Assembly: GCA_030158115.1 (NCBI GenBank)
Contig: JAOATK010000006.1
Coordinates: 1 to 64,000 of the forward strand
Direction of reading: 5' to 3'
Source of the DNA: Legionella sp.
GTDB lineage: Bacteria; Pseudomonadota; Gammaproteobacteria; Legionellales; Legionellaceae
DNA length: 64,000 bases
The translations under genes were made by a program, and so were the position numbers. Below the pieces are notes generated by a model. That model was not told where the DNA came from. It made no database searches and saw only the letters and a list, made by a program, of their open reading frames with translations. Positions 19,223-30,403 of the stretch are shown piece by piece. Positions within the stretch are counted from its first letter, which is position 1; every line of letters begins with the position of its first letter.

Positions 19223-21144
19223 TAGCTGAGCTAGGGCTTTTTTCACTTATTTTGGCATTGATTGCATCGCTTGCTTTGGCTTTAATCCCTTTGATAGGCT
19301 TGCAGCTAAAACGTAATAGTTGGATGGATGCTGCTAAAAATTACGTCATGGTTCAATTTTTCTTTATTGCATTAGCTTATGTTTTTCTCACCGTTTGCTT
19401 CTTAAGCAATGATTTTTCTGTGGTGTATGTGCTGAGTAACTCAAGCATTGCATTACCTTGGTTTTATAAGTTGTGTGCGGTTTGGGGCGGGCATGAAGGC
19501 TCCATGCTTTTGTGGGTTGCTATTTTAAGCTTTTGGACACTTCTAGTATCTTGTTTAAGTGCTGGTCTTGATAGAGAAATGCGTACTCGCGTTTTAGTGG
19601 TTCTTGGTTGGTTGAGCATAGGATTTATCTTATTTTTATTAATCACGTCTAATCCTTTTTTACGGCAATTCCAAATACTCAATACCCAAGGACGTGATTT
19701 AAATCCTTTATTACAAGACCCTGGTTTTTTATTTCACCCACCTATGTTGTATATGGGCTATGTTGGCTTTTCAGTGGCCTTTGCTTTTGCCATTGCGACT
19801 TTATGGGCTGGGAAGGTAGAAGCGAGCTGGTCTAAATGGACTAGACCTTGGACTTTGGCTGCTTGGTGTTGTTTAACGGCAGGAATTACGCTTGGAAGTT
19901 GGTGGGCTTATAGAGAGCTAGGTTGGGGTGGATGGTGGTTTTGGGATCCTGTTGAAAATGCCTCATTTATGCCTTGGTTAGTAGGCACTGCTTTATTGCA
20001 CTCTTTGGCTGTGACTGAACAGCGTCAGCAATTCAAGGCCTGGACCATGTTATTAGCTATTACTGCTTTTTCTCTTAGTTTAATTGGCACATTTTTAGTC
20101 CGTTCCGGGGTTTTAACTTCAGTGCATGCTTTTGCAGTTGATCCCCAACGGGGCTTGTATATTTTAGGATTTTTATTAGTAGTTATTGGTGGTTCTTTAT
20201 TATTATTTCTTTTTAGATCGCAAACCTTACAAACCACAGATAGCCCAAGTCCGTTTTCACGCGAAAGCGCGCTATTACTTAATAATCTTTTCCTAGTGGT
20301 GATCATGCTCACCGTATTAATGGGCACAGTTTATCCTTTACTGGTTGATGGATTAGGCTTAGGTAAATTATCGGTTGGAGCCCCTTATTTTAATGCGGTA
20401 TTTGTACCATTAATGATTCCTCTGCTGCTGCTGATGGGGTTGGGCATTCATTTAAGATGGAATAGTGACAATTGGAAGGTGGTTTTTAAAAAACTGACAG
20501 GAGCAGCATCTCTTAGTATTTTATTGCCATTTGCTTTGTTATTTATCACCCATAGTCGATTTGATGGCTCGGCTTATATGGGATTAGTTTTAGCCTCTTG
20601 GGTTATTCTAAGCACCTCTCAAGCCGCAGGTAAGCGCATTAAAGAACGTGGTTTTCGTATAGGGCAAGCGTATTGGGGTATGGTATTGGCTCATTTAGGT
20701 GTGGCAGCTACAGTCATTGGTATTGCGGTTTCTACTACTTACGGTGTTCAAGATGACGTGCAAATGAGTCAAGGAAAAAAAATAACGCTAGTGGGTTATG
20801 ACATCAAATTTGTTCAAGAAAAACAACTTATCGGGCCTAACTATCAAGGGACTCAGGCGACATTTAAAATAAGTCATGAAGGTAAGACACATTTTATTTA
20901 TCCAGAAAAAAGAATGTACACCATTGGGCAAATGGCGATGACTGAATCAGCTATTGACGTGACGCCTTTTCGAGATATTTATGTTGCCTTAGGAGAGCCC
21001 TTGGGGAATGAATCATGGTCTGTACGCCTTTATTATAAGCCTTTGGTTCGTTGGATTTGGTTCGGGGGTTTTATGATTTTAGCTGGAGGGGTCCTCGCGT
21101 TGACCGACCGACGTTATTATCAAAAACGAAAGGTACTTGTATGA
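19219..21144 (+). CDS. ccmF: Heme lyase subunit CcmF
   Basis: Large membrane protein that ligates heme to apocytochrome c with CcmH and CcmI. The 641 residues hold about 14-15 membrane segments, the tryptophan-rich motif [20 protein letters not shown] near residue 235 and a large periplasmic loop close to the C-terminus (about 515-610). The length is as expected. AAGGTG lies before the ATG, and the stop overlaps the start of ccmG (ATGA). Confidence 0.97.
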   Translation: MIAELGLFSLILALIASLALALIPLIGLQLKRNSWMDAAKNYVMVQFFFIALAYVFLTVCFLSNDFSVVYVLSNSSIALPWFYKLCAVWGGHEGSMLLWVAILSFWTLLVSCLSAGLDREMRTRVLVVLGWLSIGFILFLLITSNPFLRQFQILNTQGRDLNPLLQDPGFLFHPPMLYMGYVGFSVAFAFAIATLWAGKVEASWSKWTRPWTLAAWCCLTAGITLGSWWAYRELGWGGWWFWDPVENASFMPWLVGTALLHSLAVTEQRQQFKAWTMLLAITAFSLSLIGTFLVRSGVLTSVHAFAVDPQRGLYILGFLLVVIGGSLLLFLFRSQTLQTTDSPSPFSRESALLLNNLFLVVIMLTVLMGTVYPLLVDGLGLGKLSVGAPYFNAVFVPLMIPLLLLMGLGIHLRWNSDNWKVVFKKLTGAASLSILLPFALLFITHSRFDGSAYMGLVLASWVILSTSQAAGKRIKERGFRIGQAYWGMVLAHLGVAATVIGIAVSTTYGVQDDVQMSQGKKITLVGYDIKFVQEKQLIGPNYQGTQATFKISHEGKTHFIYPEKRMYTIGQMAMTESAIDVTPFRDIYVALGEPLGNESWSVRLYYKPLVRWIWFGGFMILAGGVLALTDRRYYQKRKVLV

Positions 21145-21677
21145 AAAGCATTGGATGGCGATTAATTCCTATTATTCTTTTTGTTTTACTAAGTGTGTTT
21201 CTTTGGAGAGGCTTATCTTTAAAACCACATGAGTTACCTTCAGTCCAAATAGGCAAATCGATACCGGAGTTTAAGTTACCTGAGTTAGAACACCCAGAAA
21301 CGCTTTTTAATTCAGCACAAATCCCTCATCAAGTGGTGTTGCTTAATGTGTGGGCCAGTTGGTGTGATGTTTGTGTTGATGAGCAAGTGTTTTTATTGCA
21401 ATTGGCGCGTGAAGGTGTGCCAATCTATGGCATTAATTACAAAGACAAGTCAGCAGATGCATTGCGATGGTTGGCTCAATGGGGTAATCCGTATCAATTG
21501 ATTGTACAAGATAGTAAGGGCAAGGTAGCTATTGATCTAGGTGTTTATGGTGCGCCTGAAACATTTGTGATTGATAAAAAAGGAATAATTCGTTACCGAC
21601 ATGCAGGGGTACTGACTCAAGAGCTCTGGCAGAAAGAGATTTTGCCTTTGATGAAACAATTGGAGCAAGTTGCATGA
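21141..21677 (+). CDS. ccmG: Thiol:disulfide interchange protein CcmG (DsbE)
   Basis: Membrane-tethered thioredoxin-fold protein that keeps the CXXCH cysteines of apocytochrome c reduced. The ATG at 21141, which overlaps the ccmF stop, gives 178 residues with a single N-terminal anchor (WRLIPIILFVLLSVFLW). The redox site is WASWCDVC, and the cis-proline loop is YGAPETFVID with the family's GAPE motif. The C-x-x-C dipeptide is Asp-Val rather than the more common Pro-Thr or Pro-Ser, a mild variation. Confidence 0.95.
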   Translation: MKSIGWRLIPIILFVLLSVFLWRGLSLKPHELPSVQIGKSIPEFKLPELEHPETLFNSAQIPHQVVLLNVWASWCDVCVDEQVFLLQLAREGVPIYGINYKDKSADALRWLAQWGNPYQLIVQDSKGKVAIDLGVYGAPETFVIDKKGIIRYRHAGVLTQELWQKEILPLMKQLEQVA

Positions 21678-22072
21678 GAAAATTTAACTTAATTTTTTTG
21701 AGCTTAGTTATTTTTTTTAGTGTCCCTCAGGTTTTTGCAAACAGCATATATCCTTTAGATTCTGCAAAAAAAGAAGCTCAATTTAATCATCTTTTAAAAG
21801 AGTTACGCTGTTTGGTTTGTCAAAATCAGGATTTGGCGGATTCGAATGCAGAACTGGCTAAGGATTTGCGAAATCAAGTCTATCAACTGGTGACAGAGGG
21901 TAAAAGTGACACAGAAATCACTGATTATCTGACCGCGCGTTATGGGGATTTTATTCTTTTTAAACCGCCAGTGAAGGCAATCACGTATTTATTATGGTTT
22001 GGGCCTGCTTTATTTTTGTTATTAGGCGGTGTCATTTTTTGGCGAGCTTGTTTCCGAAAGTCATTGAGTTAA
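21674..22072 (+). CDS. ccmH: Cytochrome c maturation protein CcmH
   Basis: Short form of CcmH, 132 residues, with a signal peptide, a thioredoxin-like three-helix domain carrying the motif LRCLVCQNQDLADSNAELA, and a C-terminal membrane helix (about residues 102-122). It reduces apocytochrome disulfides and holds the substrate for CcmF. It overlaps ccmG by four bases. The TPR half found fused in E. coli CcmH is here a separate gene just downstream. Confidence 0.95.
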   Translation: MRKFNLIFLSLVIFFSVPQVFANSIYPLDSAKKEAQFNHLLKELRCLVCQNQDLADSNAELAKDLRNQVYQLVTEGKSDTEITDYLTARYGDFILFKPPVKAITYLLWFGPALFLLLGGVIFWRACFRKSLS

Positions 22073-22156
22073 GTATATTATTCCTTCTCCTTTTGTAGGG
22101 AAAGGGATGGGTTTGGCTTTATGATGATTAGACTATTTTTAATCGTAGGACTGTTT

Positions 22157-22834
22157 ATGAATCAATGGTGGTTGCTAGCTTTATTATTTAGTCTTGCGTG
22201 TTTAGTATGCGGATTGATTATTTATCCCTTGAGACGTTATTTCATTTTTAGTTTATTCTTAGTCCCCCTTATTTTCATCATCTCAGGCACCGGCTATTAT
22301 TATTGGGGCGGTTTTTCTCAATGGCAAGGATATGTGCATCAGCAAGAAACGCAAAAACAAGCCGAAGCTATGCTTAAATCGATTAAAAGCCCGCAAGAAC
22401 TTATCGAAAAATTACGGACTCGATTAGATGACACGCCAAAAAGTGCTAAAGGTTGGTATCTGTTGGGTCGTTTGTACTCAGGTCAAAATGAACAGCAAAA
22501 AGCAACGGATGCTTTTGCTAAAGCTTATCATTTTAATCCAAATGAAGAACAGTACGCAGTGAATTACGCACACAGTTTATGGCAATTGAATAATCGCCAA
22601 TTCACCCCGCAAATTACACGGATATTTAGTCACCTATTAAAAAATAATCCTAATCAACCCGATGCTTTATCCATGATGGCTATGGATGCATTTACTCAAC
22701 ATGCATATGAGCAGGCGATTGGTTATTGGCAACATTTACTAACATTGGCGCCACCACAATCAGACGAGGCTCAAGCAATACGTAAGGCAATTGTTAAAGC
22801 CGAAGAGCAGATGAATAAGCAAAATAAAAGGTAA
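22157..22834 (+). CDS. ccmI: CcmI-like cytochrome c biogenesis TPR protein
   Basis: Membrane protein with two N-terminal helices (about residues 2-22 and 28-50) and a periplasmic TPR domain (SAKGWYLLGRLYSGQNEQQKA and later AYEQAIGYWQHLL segments), the layout of CcmI/CycH, which bind the C-terminus of apocytochromes. I choose the ATG at 22157 because AGGA lies five bases upstream; in-frame ATGs at 22121 are poorer. Length 225 residues. It follows ccmH after 84 bases and closes the ccm cluster. Confidence 0.85.
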   Translation: MNQWWLLALLFSLACLVCGLIIYPLRRYFIFSLFLVPLIFIISGTGYYYWGGFSQWQGYVHQQETQKQAEAMLKSIKSPQELIEKLRTRLDDTPKSAKGWYLLGRLYSGQNEQQKATDAFAKAYHFNPNEEQYAVNYAHSLWQLNNRQFTPQITRIFSHLLKNNPNQPDALSMMAMDAFTQHAYEQAIGYWQHLLTLAPPQSDEAQAIRKAIVKAEEQMNKQNKR

Positions 22835-22915
22835 TAATATTGGTTTTTAGTCATGCAATAAATTTAAAATCTGCTAGGCTTTAAGATAAGAAATCAGTAT
22901 CTTAAGGAGAAAATA

Positions 22916-23356
22916 ATGTATAAGAAGGTATTATTTGCAACGGACTTTGATGATGTTGGTATTTCGGCAGCTCACAAGGCAAAAAAAATTGCCGATGAAA
23001 ATAAAGCTGATTTGATTTTAGTCCATGTTGTTGAACCTATCCCTGCTTATGCTTATCCAGGTTTTGCTGGTTTTGCTGAAGTTGAGCTGTCTATTCGTGA
23101 GCAAGCAGAAAAAGAACTAAAACAACTGGCTGAAAAGCTAGGGGTAGATGAAAAACATTGTTTTATCGAATTTGGTTCAACAAAAAATGAAATATTACGA
23201 GTTGCTGAAGAGCGAAAAATTGATTTAATTGTTACAGGCAGCCATGGAAAGCATGGTCTTTCTTTGTTGTTAGGCTCCACAGCCAATTCAATTTTGCATG
23301 GCGCTGAGTGTGATGTGCTGATTGTTCGCTCCGTGACAGATAAAAAGCATAAGTAA
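22916..23356 (+). CDS. Universal stress protein (UspA family)
   Basis: Cytoplasmic Usp-domain protein of 146 residues. The ATP-binding type motif G-x2-G-x9-G-S is seen in TGSHGKHGLSLLLGSTANSIL, and the N-terminus KKVLFATDFDD is typical. AAGGAG precedes the ATG by seven bases. It is a single-gene unit between the ccm cluster and ribF, followed by a 24-base inverted repeat that could end its transcript. Precise role not predictable; many such proteins respond to starvation or oxidative stress. Confidence 0.93.
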   Translation: MYKKVLFATDFDDVGISAAHKAKKIADENKADLILVHVVEPIPAYAYPGFAGFAEVELSIREQAEKELKQLAEKLGVDEKHCFIEFGSTKNEILRVAEERKIDLIVTGSHGKHGLSLLLGSTANSILHGAECDVLIVRSVTDKKHK

Positions 23357-23371
23357 TTTAATGACAGTATT

Positions 23372-23439
23372 GTAGCCTTGTTGCTTGCAACTGGGGAAAG
23401 TTGTAGCTCCTAAATCCCAGTTGCAAGCAACAAGGCTAC
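23372..23439. repeat. Inverted repeat, GTAGCC..GTTGCTTGCAAC family, copy 1
   Basis: Arms 23372-23395 and 23416-23439 are perfect 24-base reverse complements with a 20-base loop. The arm contains TTGTTGCTTGCAACTGGG. It fills the gap between the stress protein gene and ribF. No T-run follows, so it is not a classic intrinsic terminator. Two near-identical copies lie at 39830 and 44413. Confidence 0.93.
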
Positions 23440-23505
23440 GCAAATCATTTCTCAAGCGACTTAAAACCAAGTATAATCACTAGTTTTTGGTGATTGACTC
23501 AGTCC

Positions 23506-24462
23506 ATGAAACTGTTGCGTGCCGTTCCACATTCATCTGTTTTTAATGAAGGCGTAATTGCTACTATTGGCAATTTTGATGGCGTTCATTTGGGTCATCA
23601 AAATCTGCTTAATACATTAAGAAAAAAAGCCAACAGTCTAAAGCTTCCATTGGTTGTGATTTTATTTGAGCCCCAACCTCGAGAATATTTTCAAAAAGAC
23701 AAAGCACCAGCTAGATTATCTAGCTTAAGAGAAAAATTGACCGTCTTGCGCTCTTGTGGCGTGGATTACGTTTATTGTCTTAGATTTAATGAGACAGTGG
23801 CAAAAACTTCGGCAACTGATTTTGCTCGCCATTACTTATTTTCTCTGCTACGAGTGACGCATCTTCTGGTAGGGGATGATTTTCGTTTTGGTAAAGATCG
23901 AGAAGGGGATGTGTGTTTGCTTCAACAGCTGGGTTTAGAATATGCTTGTGAGGTAAGTACCTACTCTGATTTTTGTATTAATGACGAACGAATTAGCTCA
24001 ACAAAAATCAGAAAAGCTTTAGAGCAAGGTCAGCTTGAAAGTGCAGCGAATTATTTAGGTAGACCCTACAGTATTTGCGGACGAGTAATGCATGGTGCTG
24101 CACGTGGGCGCCAATGGGGTATTCCTACTGCTAATTTAGGTTTACGTCGTTTATCTGTCCCTTTGCAGGGGGTATACGCGGTGCGGGTCCAGGTGGCCTC
24201 CCAGACCTTATATGGTGTGGCAAATATAGGAAAGCGTCCTACTGTAGATGGGACAAAGAATATTTTAGAAGTCCATTTATTTGATTTTGATCAATCGATT
24301 TATGGTGAATTAATGCAAGTGTTTTTTTTGCACAAGTTGCGTGATGAGGTTAAATTCACTTCAGTGGATGCTTTGATTGCGCAGATTGAGGATGATATTG
24401 TGGTGGCGAAATCATTCGTCAAGAATTTAACGAGTTTGGTGAGCACTGATGGCAGAATATAA
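23506..24462 (+). CDS. ribF: Bifunctional riboflavin kinase / FAD synthetase RibF
   Basis: Makes FMN from riboflavin and then FAD. The ATG at 23506 gives 318 residues; an upstream TTG is less likely. The N-terminal FAD synthetase half has [12 protein letters not shown] and the [10 protein letters not shown] motif of nucleotidyltransferases; the C-terminal flavokinase half has [11 protein letters not shown] and GVYAVRV. It overlaps ileS by 14 bases, the ribF-ileS-lspA order common in gammaproteobacteria. Confidence 0.97.
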   Translation: MKLLRAVPHSSVFNEGVIATIGNFDGVHLGHQNLLNTLRKKANSLKLPLVVILFEPQPREYFQKDKAPARLSSLREKLTVLRSCGVDYVYCLRFNETVAKTSATDFARHYLFSLLRVTHLLVGDDFRFGKDREGDVCLLQQLGLEYACEVSTYSDFCINDERISSTKIRKALEQGQLESAANYLGRPYSICGRVMHGAARGRQWGIPTANLGLRRLSVPLQGVYAVRVQVASQTLYGVANIGKRPTVDGTKNILEVHLFDFDQSIYGELMQVFFLHKLRDEVKFTSVDALIAQIEDDIVVAKSFVKNLTSLVSTDGRI

Positions 24463-27244
24463 AGATACTTTAAACCTTCCCAATACTTCATTTCCAATGA
24501 AGGCCAGTTTGGGTGTTCGTGAACCTGAGGTTTTAGCGCAGTGGCAAGAAAAAGGTATTTACGAGAAAATTCGTAAAGCGCGCGCTGGCGGTAAAAAATT
24601 TATTTTGCATGATGGTCCTCCTTATGCCAATGGACACTTACATTGTGGACACGCACTCAATAAAATTTTAAAAGATATTATTATCAAATCTAAATCATTA
24701 AGTGGTTTTGATGCGCCTTTTGTCCCTGGCTGGGATTGCCATGGTTTACCTATTGAATTAAACGTTGAAAAAAAGATTGGCCGAGCAGGTGATAAGGTGA
24801 CGACACGTGAGTTTCGTGCCAAGTGTCGTGAGTATGCCGGCAGTCAAATTGATATTCAACGCGAGGAGTTTCAGCGCTTAGGGGTCTTTGGTGATTGGCA
24901 GAATCCTTATGTCACTATGGACTATCGTTATGAAGCAAATGTTGTTCGTGGTTTAGGGCTGATGATCAAAAATGGCCATTTACAGCAAGGTTTTAAGCCA
25001 GTGCACTGGTGTATTGATTGCGGCTCTGCTTTGGCTGAGGCTGAGGTAGATTATGAAGAAAAAACCTCCCCTTCAATTGATGTGGCCTTTGAAGCGGTCA
25101 ACCCAGAAGAATTTTTAAGTCATTTTAAAAATAAACCTGAAATTAAAAAACTAAGTCTACCTATTTGGACTACTACCCCTTGGACTCTTCCTGCGAATGA
25201 GGCGGTGTGTTTACATCCTGAGGTGGAGTATTCATTAGTTGATGTGGGTGACTCGTATTTAATTTTAGCGACTGATTTAGCTGAGTCTGCTATGACTCGT
25301 TATGGGATCAGTGAATATACAATCAAAGGTGCTGCAAAAGGATCGGTTTTTGAGAATTTGAAGTTAATGCATCCTTTTTATCATCGTGAAGTTCCCGTTG
25401 TATTGGGTGGGCATGTGACTACCGATTCAGGTACCGGTAGTGTTCATACTGCACCAGCACACGGCCCAGATGACTACGTCATTGGGCAACATTATCAGTT
25501 ACCTTTAATTAATCCGGTCAAAGCAAATGGTTGTTTTGCTGAAGATGTTGAATTATTTGCAGGGCTCCATGTATTAAAAGCCAATGAACCTGTGCTTAAT
25601 GTTTTGAAAGAAAAGGGTGCTCTTCTGGCTCATGAGAGTTTACGCCATAGTTACCCACATTGTTGGCGTCATAAATCACCGATGATTTTTCTTGCTACAC
25701 CGCAGTGGTTTATTTCCATGGATAAAAATAACTTAAGGACTGATATTTTGTCTGAGGCAGACTCAGTCACTTGGGTTCCAGATTGGGGTAAAGCACGGAT
25801 TAGTAACATGGTTGAAAACAGGCCTGACTGGTGTATATCAAGACAAAGAGCTTGGGGCACGCCAATGCCTTTATTTGTGCATAGCACTACGCGTGAATTA
25901 CACCCTAATACCCTTGATTTTATTGAAGAAGTTGCTTTGCGGATTGAAAAATCAGGCATTGATGCCTGGTTTGAAATGGATAAGGCAGAGCTATTAGGTG
26001 ATGACGCTCCTTTATACGATAAAATCAGTGATACCATGGATGTCTGGCTTGATTCAGGGATGACGCATTTTTGCGTATTAAAGCAAAATAAAGACTTAGC
26101 CTTCCCTGCAGATGTTTATTTTGAAGGATCAGATCAACATCGTGGTTGGTTTAACTCCTCATTAACTACTTCGGTTGCAATGTATGGTGTGGCACCTTAT
26201 AAAACAGTGTTAACTCATGGGTATACGGTCGATGCGCAAGGTCGAAAATTGTCTAAGTCTAAAGGCAATTACGTGGCTTTGGATCAGATGGTCAATCAGC
26301 ATGGTGCTGATATTTTGCGCCTTTGGGTGGCTTCTACTGATTATCGAAATGAGGTAAGTATTTCTGATGAAATCATTAAACGCAATGCAGATGCTTATCG
26401 CAGAATTCGTAATACCGCACGGTTTTTACTGGCTAATTTAGTTGATTTTGATCCAGCCCAGCACGCTGTGGCAGATACGGAACTTCTTGAGCTTGATAGA
26501 TGGGCAATTAAGCGTTCACAACAGCTACAAGAAGAAATTATTAATGCCTATGAAAATTATCAGTTCCATGTCATTTATCAAAAAATTCATAATTTTTGCG
26601 CTGTGGATATGGGAAGTTTTTATTTGGATTTAATTAAAGACAGACAATATACCACTGGTAAATTAAGTAAGGCACGCCGTTCATGCCAAACCGCGTTGTA
26701 TCACATTATGCGAGCATTTACTTTATGGTTGGCTCCTATTCTATCATTTACAGCTGAGGAAATGGCGCGATACATTCCAGGTTACACTAATGAGACCATC
26801 TTTACAGAGCTTTGGTATGATGCTTGGCCTGTAGTGGGTAATGTGAATATGGATGAATGGAGTGAATTGCATCTCATTCGTGATGAAGTGAATAAAGCCT
26901 TAGAAGAGACCCGGCAGAAGGGAGAAATTGGTTCGGCATTGGCTGCAGAAGTGGCTTTATATGCCGATGAAAGTACTTTGCCTAAATTAACTCGGTTAGG
27001 CGAGGAGCTACGCTTTTTATTAATTACATCAGGTGCTACAGTATATTCTATGAAGGTGGCCCCCGCGGGATTGGTTAGCACAGCATATGGTGTTTCTATC
27101 AGCGTCGCACCAAGCACGCATGAAAAATGTGCGCGTTGTTGGCATAGACGACCTGATATAGGGCAGGATTTACAGCACCCTGAGCTTTGTATGCGTTGTG
27201 TGGGTAATATTAGTGGCCAAGAAGAAATGAGGCAATTCATATGA
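24449..27244 (+). CDS. ileS: Isoleucyl-tRNA synthetase
   Basis: Class Ia aminoacyl-tRNA synthetase charging tRNA-Ile. The 931 residues carry the HIGH-type motif [15 protein letters not shown], the KMSKS-type motif KLSKSKGNY, the editing domain between them with [11 protein letters not shown] and [10 protein letters not shown], and a C-terminal zinc-binding module with two CxxC pairs (CARC and CMRC). This is the full bacterial type 1 form. The end overlaps lspA by four bases. Confidence 0.98.
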   Translation: MAEYKDTLNLPNTSFPMKASLGVREPEVLAQWQEKGIYEKIRKARAGGKKFILHDGPPYANGHLHCGHALNKILKDIIIKSKSLSGFDAPFVPGWDCHGLPIELNVEKKIGRAGDKVTTREFRAKCREYAGSQIDIQREEFQRLGVFGDWQNPYVTMDYRYEANVVRGLGLMIKNGHLQQGFKPVHWCIDCGSALAEAEVDYEEKTSPSIDVAFEAVNPEEFLSHFKNKPEIKKLSLPIWTTTPWTLPANEAVCLHPEVEYSLVDVGDSYLILATDLAESAMTRYGISEYTIKGAAKGSVFENLKLMHPFYHREVPVVLGGHVTTDSGTGSVHTAPAHGPDDYVIGQHYQLPLINPVKANGCFAEDVELFAGLHVLKANEPVLNVLKEKGALLAHESLRHSYPHCWRHKSPMIFLATPQWFISMDKNNLRTDILSEADSVTWVPDWGKARISNMVENRPDWCISRQRAWGTPMPLFVHSTTRELHPNTLDFIEEVALRIEKSGIDAWFEMDKAELLGDDAPLYDKISDTMDVWLDSGMTHFCVLKQNKDLAFPADVYFEGSDQHRGWFNSSLTTSVAMYGVAPYKTVLTHGYTVDAQGRKLSKSKGNYVALDQMVNQHGADILRLWVASTDYRNEVSISDEIIKRNADAYRRIRNTARFLLANLVDFDPAQHAVADTELLELDRWAIKRSQQLQEEIINAYENYQFHVIYQKIHNFCAVDMGSFYLDLIKDRQYTTGKLSKARRSCQTALYHIMRAFTLWLAPILSFTAEEMARYIPGYTNETIFTELWYDAWPVVGNVNMDEWSELHLIRDEVNKALEETRQKGEIGSALAAEVALYADESTLPKLTRLGEELRFLLITSGATVYSMKVAPAGLVSTAYGVSISVAPSTHEKCARCWHRRPDIGQDLQHPELCMRCVGNISGQEEMRQFI

Positions 27245-27714
27245 AAAAATGGGTTTGGTTTACATTAAGTATTTTTGTGGTTTTTTTTGATCAGGCAAGT
27301 AAATACTGGGCGGAAATTTCTTTAATTCCTTACAAACCATTATCTATTTTTCCTATGCTAAATTTTACTTTAGCGTTTAATACGGGTGCTGCCTTTAGTT
27401 TTTTAAATGGCGCAGGGGATTGGCATCGTTGGTTTTTTGCAAGCTTTAGTTTATTAATGAGTCTGATATTGATTGTGTGGTTATATCGTGTGCCGAATCA
27501 AGATCGCTTATTATCAGCAGGGATTAGTTTGGTTTTGGGTGGAGCTGTAGGTAATTTGATAGATCGTGCTTTATATGGTTATGTGGTTGATTTTATTGAT
27601 GTATATTATAACCACCACCATTTTGCGACCTTTAATATAGCAGATAGTGCAATTTCTATTGGCGCTGCATTTTTTATTCTGGATGTTTTAATTAATCGCA
27701 AGAATGAAAAATGA
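27241..27714 (+). CDS. lspA: Lipoprotein signal peptidase LspA
   Basis: Aspartic signal peptidase II in the inner membrane that cleaves prolipoproteins after lipidation. The 157 residues have four membrane helices. The catalytic aspartates lie in [19 protein letters not shown] and FNIADSAI, and FDQASKYW near the N-terminus is also conserved. It is coupled to ileS by an ATGA overlap and to nadD by a four-base overlap. MlaA at 44.5 kb is one likely substrate. Confidence 0.97.
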   Translation: MKKWVWFTLSIFVVFFDQASKYWAEISLIPYKPLSIFPMLNFTLAFNTGAAFSFLNGAGDWHRWFFASFSLLMSLILIVWLYRVPNQDRLLSAGISLVLGGAVGNLIDRALYGYVVDFIDVYYNHHHFATFNIADSAISIGAAFFILDVLINRKNEK

Positions 27715-28349
27715 AACGTATCGCCTTATTTGGTGGTACCTTTAGTCCGATCCATAATGGCCACGTAAACCTTGCACGTTTTCTACAGTCAAAATTTCAT
27801 TTTGATGAATTTAGGTTTGTACCTAACAAGGCGCCAGTGCTGGATAAAAACAGTATTATTCCTTTGGCGGATCGCCTGGCGATGCTAGCTCTGGCTTTAG
27901 CACCTTATCCAGAATTTATCATCGATGAACGTGAGGTTCACCGTGACACTCCTTCTTATACAGTTGATACGTTAATTGATATAAAGCGAGAAGAGAAAAA
28001 TTGTGTGATTAGCTTGATCATAGGTGCGGATAGCTTCAGGCAATTTCATCGTTGGCATGAGTGGGAAAAAATTCTCACCTTGTGTCAGTTGATCGTGCTT
28101 GAGCGCCCAGGGCAAGATGAATCGGTTCCGAAAGAATTACAAGAAAAATTGCATGAAATTAATGATGTTCAATCTTTATCAAAAGAAACAGGGGTTTTTT
28201 ATCGTTGTAATGCAGGTCGCTATGATATTTCTTCAACTATGGTGAGGGATTTGATTCGTCTTGGCAAAGACGTTAGTGCTTATTTACCCCCCGCTGTTTG
28301 CACCTATCTCGCGGAGCATCCAATTAATTTTATGAGCAGCAACCATTGA
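27711..28349 (+). CDS. nadD: Nicotinate-nucleotide adenylyltransferase NadD
   Basis: Forms nicotinate adenine dinucleotide in NAD synthesis. The 212-residue protein shows the nucleotidyltransferase motif FGGTFSPIHNGHV at the N-terminus, LIIGADSFRQFHRW in the middle, and ISSTMVRDLI near the C-terminus. It overlaps lspA, so it appears to be in the ribF-ileS-lspA unit. A decayed copy of the GTAGCCTGG-type repeat follows (28354-28381) before a convergent permease gene. Confidence 0.95.
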   Translation: MKRIALFGGTFSPIHNGHVNLARFLQSKFHFDEFRFVPNKAPVLDKNSIIPLADRLAMLALALAPYPEFIIDEREVHRDTPSYTVDTLIDIKREEKNCVISLIIGADSFRQFHRWHEWEKILTLCQLIVLERPGQDESVPKELQEKLHEINDVQSLSKETGVFYRCNAGRYDISSTMVRDLIRLGKDVSAYLPPAVCTYLAEHPINFMSSNH

Positions 28350-28386
28350 GTTAGTAGCTTGGTTACAAGGAATCAGGCTATAGTCC

Positions 28387-29868
28387 TCACACCGGGGGAA
28401 ATAAATCTTGGAACTTCACCCGTGTTTTTAGATGTAATGCCAGCTCTCTTTTTTTAGATAAATTAAATAGCTTATATAACACTATAGGCACTAAGAAACT
28501 CATCAAGCCAATATAAAATGCTAGTTTGTAAGTAGGATCTTGGTTCCATATTAAGAAAAATAAGGCAATACACATTAAAAAGATGGCAATAATTCCAGTA
28601 TAAGGGGAATAAGGGGTGATATAGCGAAGATTGGCTATGCTGTAACCTGCTTTGTATAATTGGCTTCGAAAGCTAATTTGTGCAGCACATAATGAAATCC
28701 AGGCTAAAGTACCAGTAAATCCAGAAACCAAAAGTAGGGCGATGTACAATTTTGTTTGTCCAAAAAAGAAACCCACACCTAAAAGAATCCAGACCGTAAT
28801 CAGGGTCGCGATGACTGCATTTTGAGGAATGGAATTTTGATTAAAGGCTGCAAAAGGATGGGGCGCCATGCCATCACGCGCTAAGGCATTTAATGCCCTT
28901 ACTGTGCCGTAAAACCCTGAATTGGCACAAGAGAGAGTAGCCGTTAATGTCACAAAGCTAACCACTGTTCCCGCCCATTTTAAATCATATAAATTCAGTG
29001 CGTCAGCAAACACCGAGTTAGACAAACCTGCTTTTTGCCAAGGGAAAATCAAGACCAAACAAAAGACTGGAATAATATAGATAAATAGAATGCGAAAGGT
29101 CACATTGCGAATAGCATGAGGAATCATGCGCGCTGGATTTTCTGATTCTCCAGCAGCAAGGCCTATGATTTCTGAGCCTTGGTAATTCACTAATAATAAA
29201 ACCATTGCTGTGAGCAATGCCATGCTGCCTTTGGGAAGAAGTCCTCCCTCTCCTAAAATGTATTTGCTACCAATGATGCCAGGAGGCTCACTACCATGAA
29301 TAAGTCCAAAGAAAATTAAAATAGCAAGAATAACAAAGCCAAATAAAGCGAGGATTTTAATGAGAGCTAGCCAAAATTCAATTTCACCAAAGGTATCTAC
29401 TTTGGCTAGGTTGATATAGGTAATTAACAGCCCAAAACAAACCGCCCATATATATCCATTAACACCAGTAAATAGCTCCATAATGATGCCGCCTGCCACA
29501 CATTCTGCAGGAATATAGGCAACCCAACTGATCCAATAAGACCATCCTACGCCACAAGCGATAGAGGGGGAGATAAAATCAGCAGTATAAGTCACAAAAG
29601 AACCGGAAATAGGAATAGCTACAGCTAGTTCACCCATGCACAGCATGGTTAAAAAAATAATTAACCCTCCGAGCATATAGGCTATAAATACTGCAGGACC
29701 AACGAGATTAATGACCTCACCTGTGCCTAAGAAAAAACCAGAACCAATAATTCCACCCAGTGCAATAAGTTGCACATGCCGATCTTTTAAGCCTCGGGTA
29801 TAACCACTGTCTTTAATGGGTTTAGCAGCGTTTAAGCTAGTAATATTCACGGGTTGATTATTTCTCAC
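28387..29868 (-). CDS. Amino-acid permease (APC superfamily, AAT-type)
   Basis: Twelve-helix amino-acid transporter of 493 residues. The first helix motif QLIALGGIIGSGFFLGTG is the substrate-binding loop typical of the amino-acid transporter subfamily, followed by GELAVAIPISGSFVTY and, in the middle, LLVNYQGSEIIGLAAGESENP. The cytoplasmic C-terminus is short and basic. The substrate cannot be assigned; members carry lysine, aromatic acids, GABA or proline. Amino-acid uptake suits a host-dependent lifestyle. It is a single-gene unit. Confidence 0.9.
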   Translation of the reverse strand: MRNNQPVNITSLNAAKPIKDSGYTRGLKDRHVQLIALGGIIGSGFFLGTGEVINLVGPAVFIAYMLGGLIIFLTMLCMGELAVAIPISGSFVTYTADFISPSIACGVGWSYWISWVAYIPAECVAGGIIMELFTGVNGYIWAVCFGLLITYINLAKVDTFGEIEFWLALIKILALFGFVILAILIFFGLIHGSEPPGIIGSKYILGEGGLLPKGSMALLTAMVLLLVNYQGSEIIGLAAGESENPARMIPHAIRNVTFRILFIYIIPVFCLVLIFPWQKAGLSNSVFADALNLYDLKWAGTVVSFVTLTATLSCANSGFYGTVRALNALARDGMAPHPFAAFNQNSIPQNAVIATLITVWILLGVGFFFGQTKLYIALLLVSGFTGTLAWISLCAAQISFRSQLYKAGYSIANLRYITPYSPYTGIIAIFLMCIALFFLIWNQDPTYKLAFYIGLMSFLVPIVLYKLFNLSKKRELALHLKTRVKFQDLFPPV

Positions 29869-29978
29869 AGGGTTGAGTTGACTTGTTTTTTCATTTTTGC
29901 GACGTTGTTAGGGGTAGTATAGAAAAAAGAGAACAAGTATACAACAATTCAATCACTTAATTGGCTAAATTATGGAAA

Positions 29979-30013
29979 GTAGCCTGGGTTTCATGTCGCG
30001 AAATTCAGGCTAC
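29979..30013. repeat. Short degenerate inverted repeat, GTAGCCTG ends
   Basis: GTAGCCTGGGTTT (29979-29991) and its partner AAATTCAGGCTAC (30001-30013) pair with two mismatches over 13 bases. The outer GTAGCCTG matches the larger repeats elsewhere in the window, so I read it as an eroded or internally deleted member. Confidence 0.6.
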
Positions 30014-30028
30014 ATGACGTTTTATTAA

Positions 30029-30268
30029 TTATCGGTAACAGCGTAAGCGGCCATACCAATTTCTCCAGCAACCACGGTGATAAGGAGCCGGGGTTGCGTA
30101 GCGACCAGGATAATTAAAAACACATTTTCCATAAAATGTTCTATGTAATCCATATCCGCATCCTTGAGCGGCACTAGCACTAGGAGTATAAGCCGCTGTA
30201 AAGCTTAGGACGCCGAATACAACCGCACCACGTAAAAGTTTCGATAGGTCAATAGAATAGGTATTCAT
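30029..30268 (-). CDS. Small secreted Cys/Tyr/Arg-rich protein
   Basis: Seventy-nine residues with a good ribosome binding site (AGGAGG upstream). The signal peptide runs to about residue 34 (SASA-A). The mature part is about 45 residues, rich in Gly, Tyr, Arg and Cys, with four cysteines in two mirrored blocks: GCGYGLHRTFYGKCVFN and GCWRNWYGRLRCYR. The spacing suggests two disulfides. Similar GC-x-x-G-x-H/W-R...C small proteins are widespread in proteobacteria without a known role. Convergent to nothing; a single-gene unit. Confidence 0.75.
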   Translation of the reverse strand: MNTYSIDLSKLLRGAVVFGVLSFTAAYTPSASAAQGCGYGLHRTFYGKCVFNYPGRYATPAPYHRGCWRNWYGRLRCYR

Positions 30269-30403
30269 ACCATCCTCCTAAAGTTATTTTTTTTCCATAC
30301 AGTGAAAGTATAGTGTGTTATTTTATTGTTGCGTAATATTTAATCAAAAAGAAATGGTAAGAAATCGCATATATTTAATTTTGAGCGATTTGACCTATTT
30401 TTT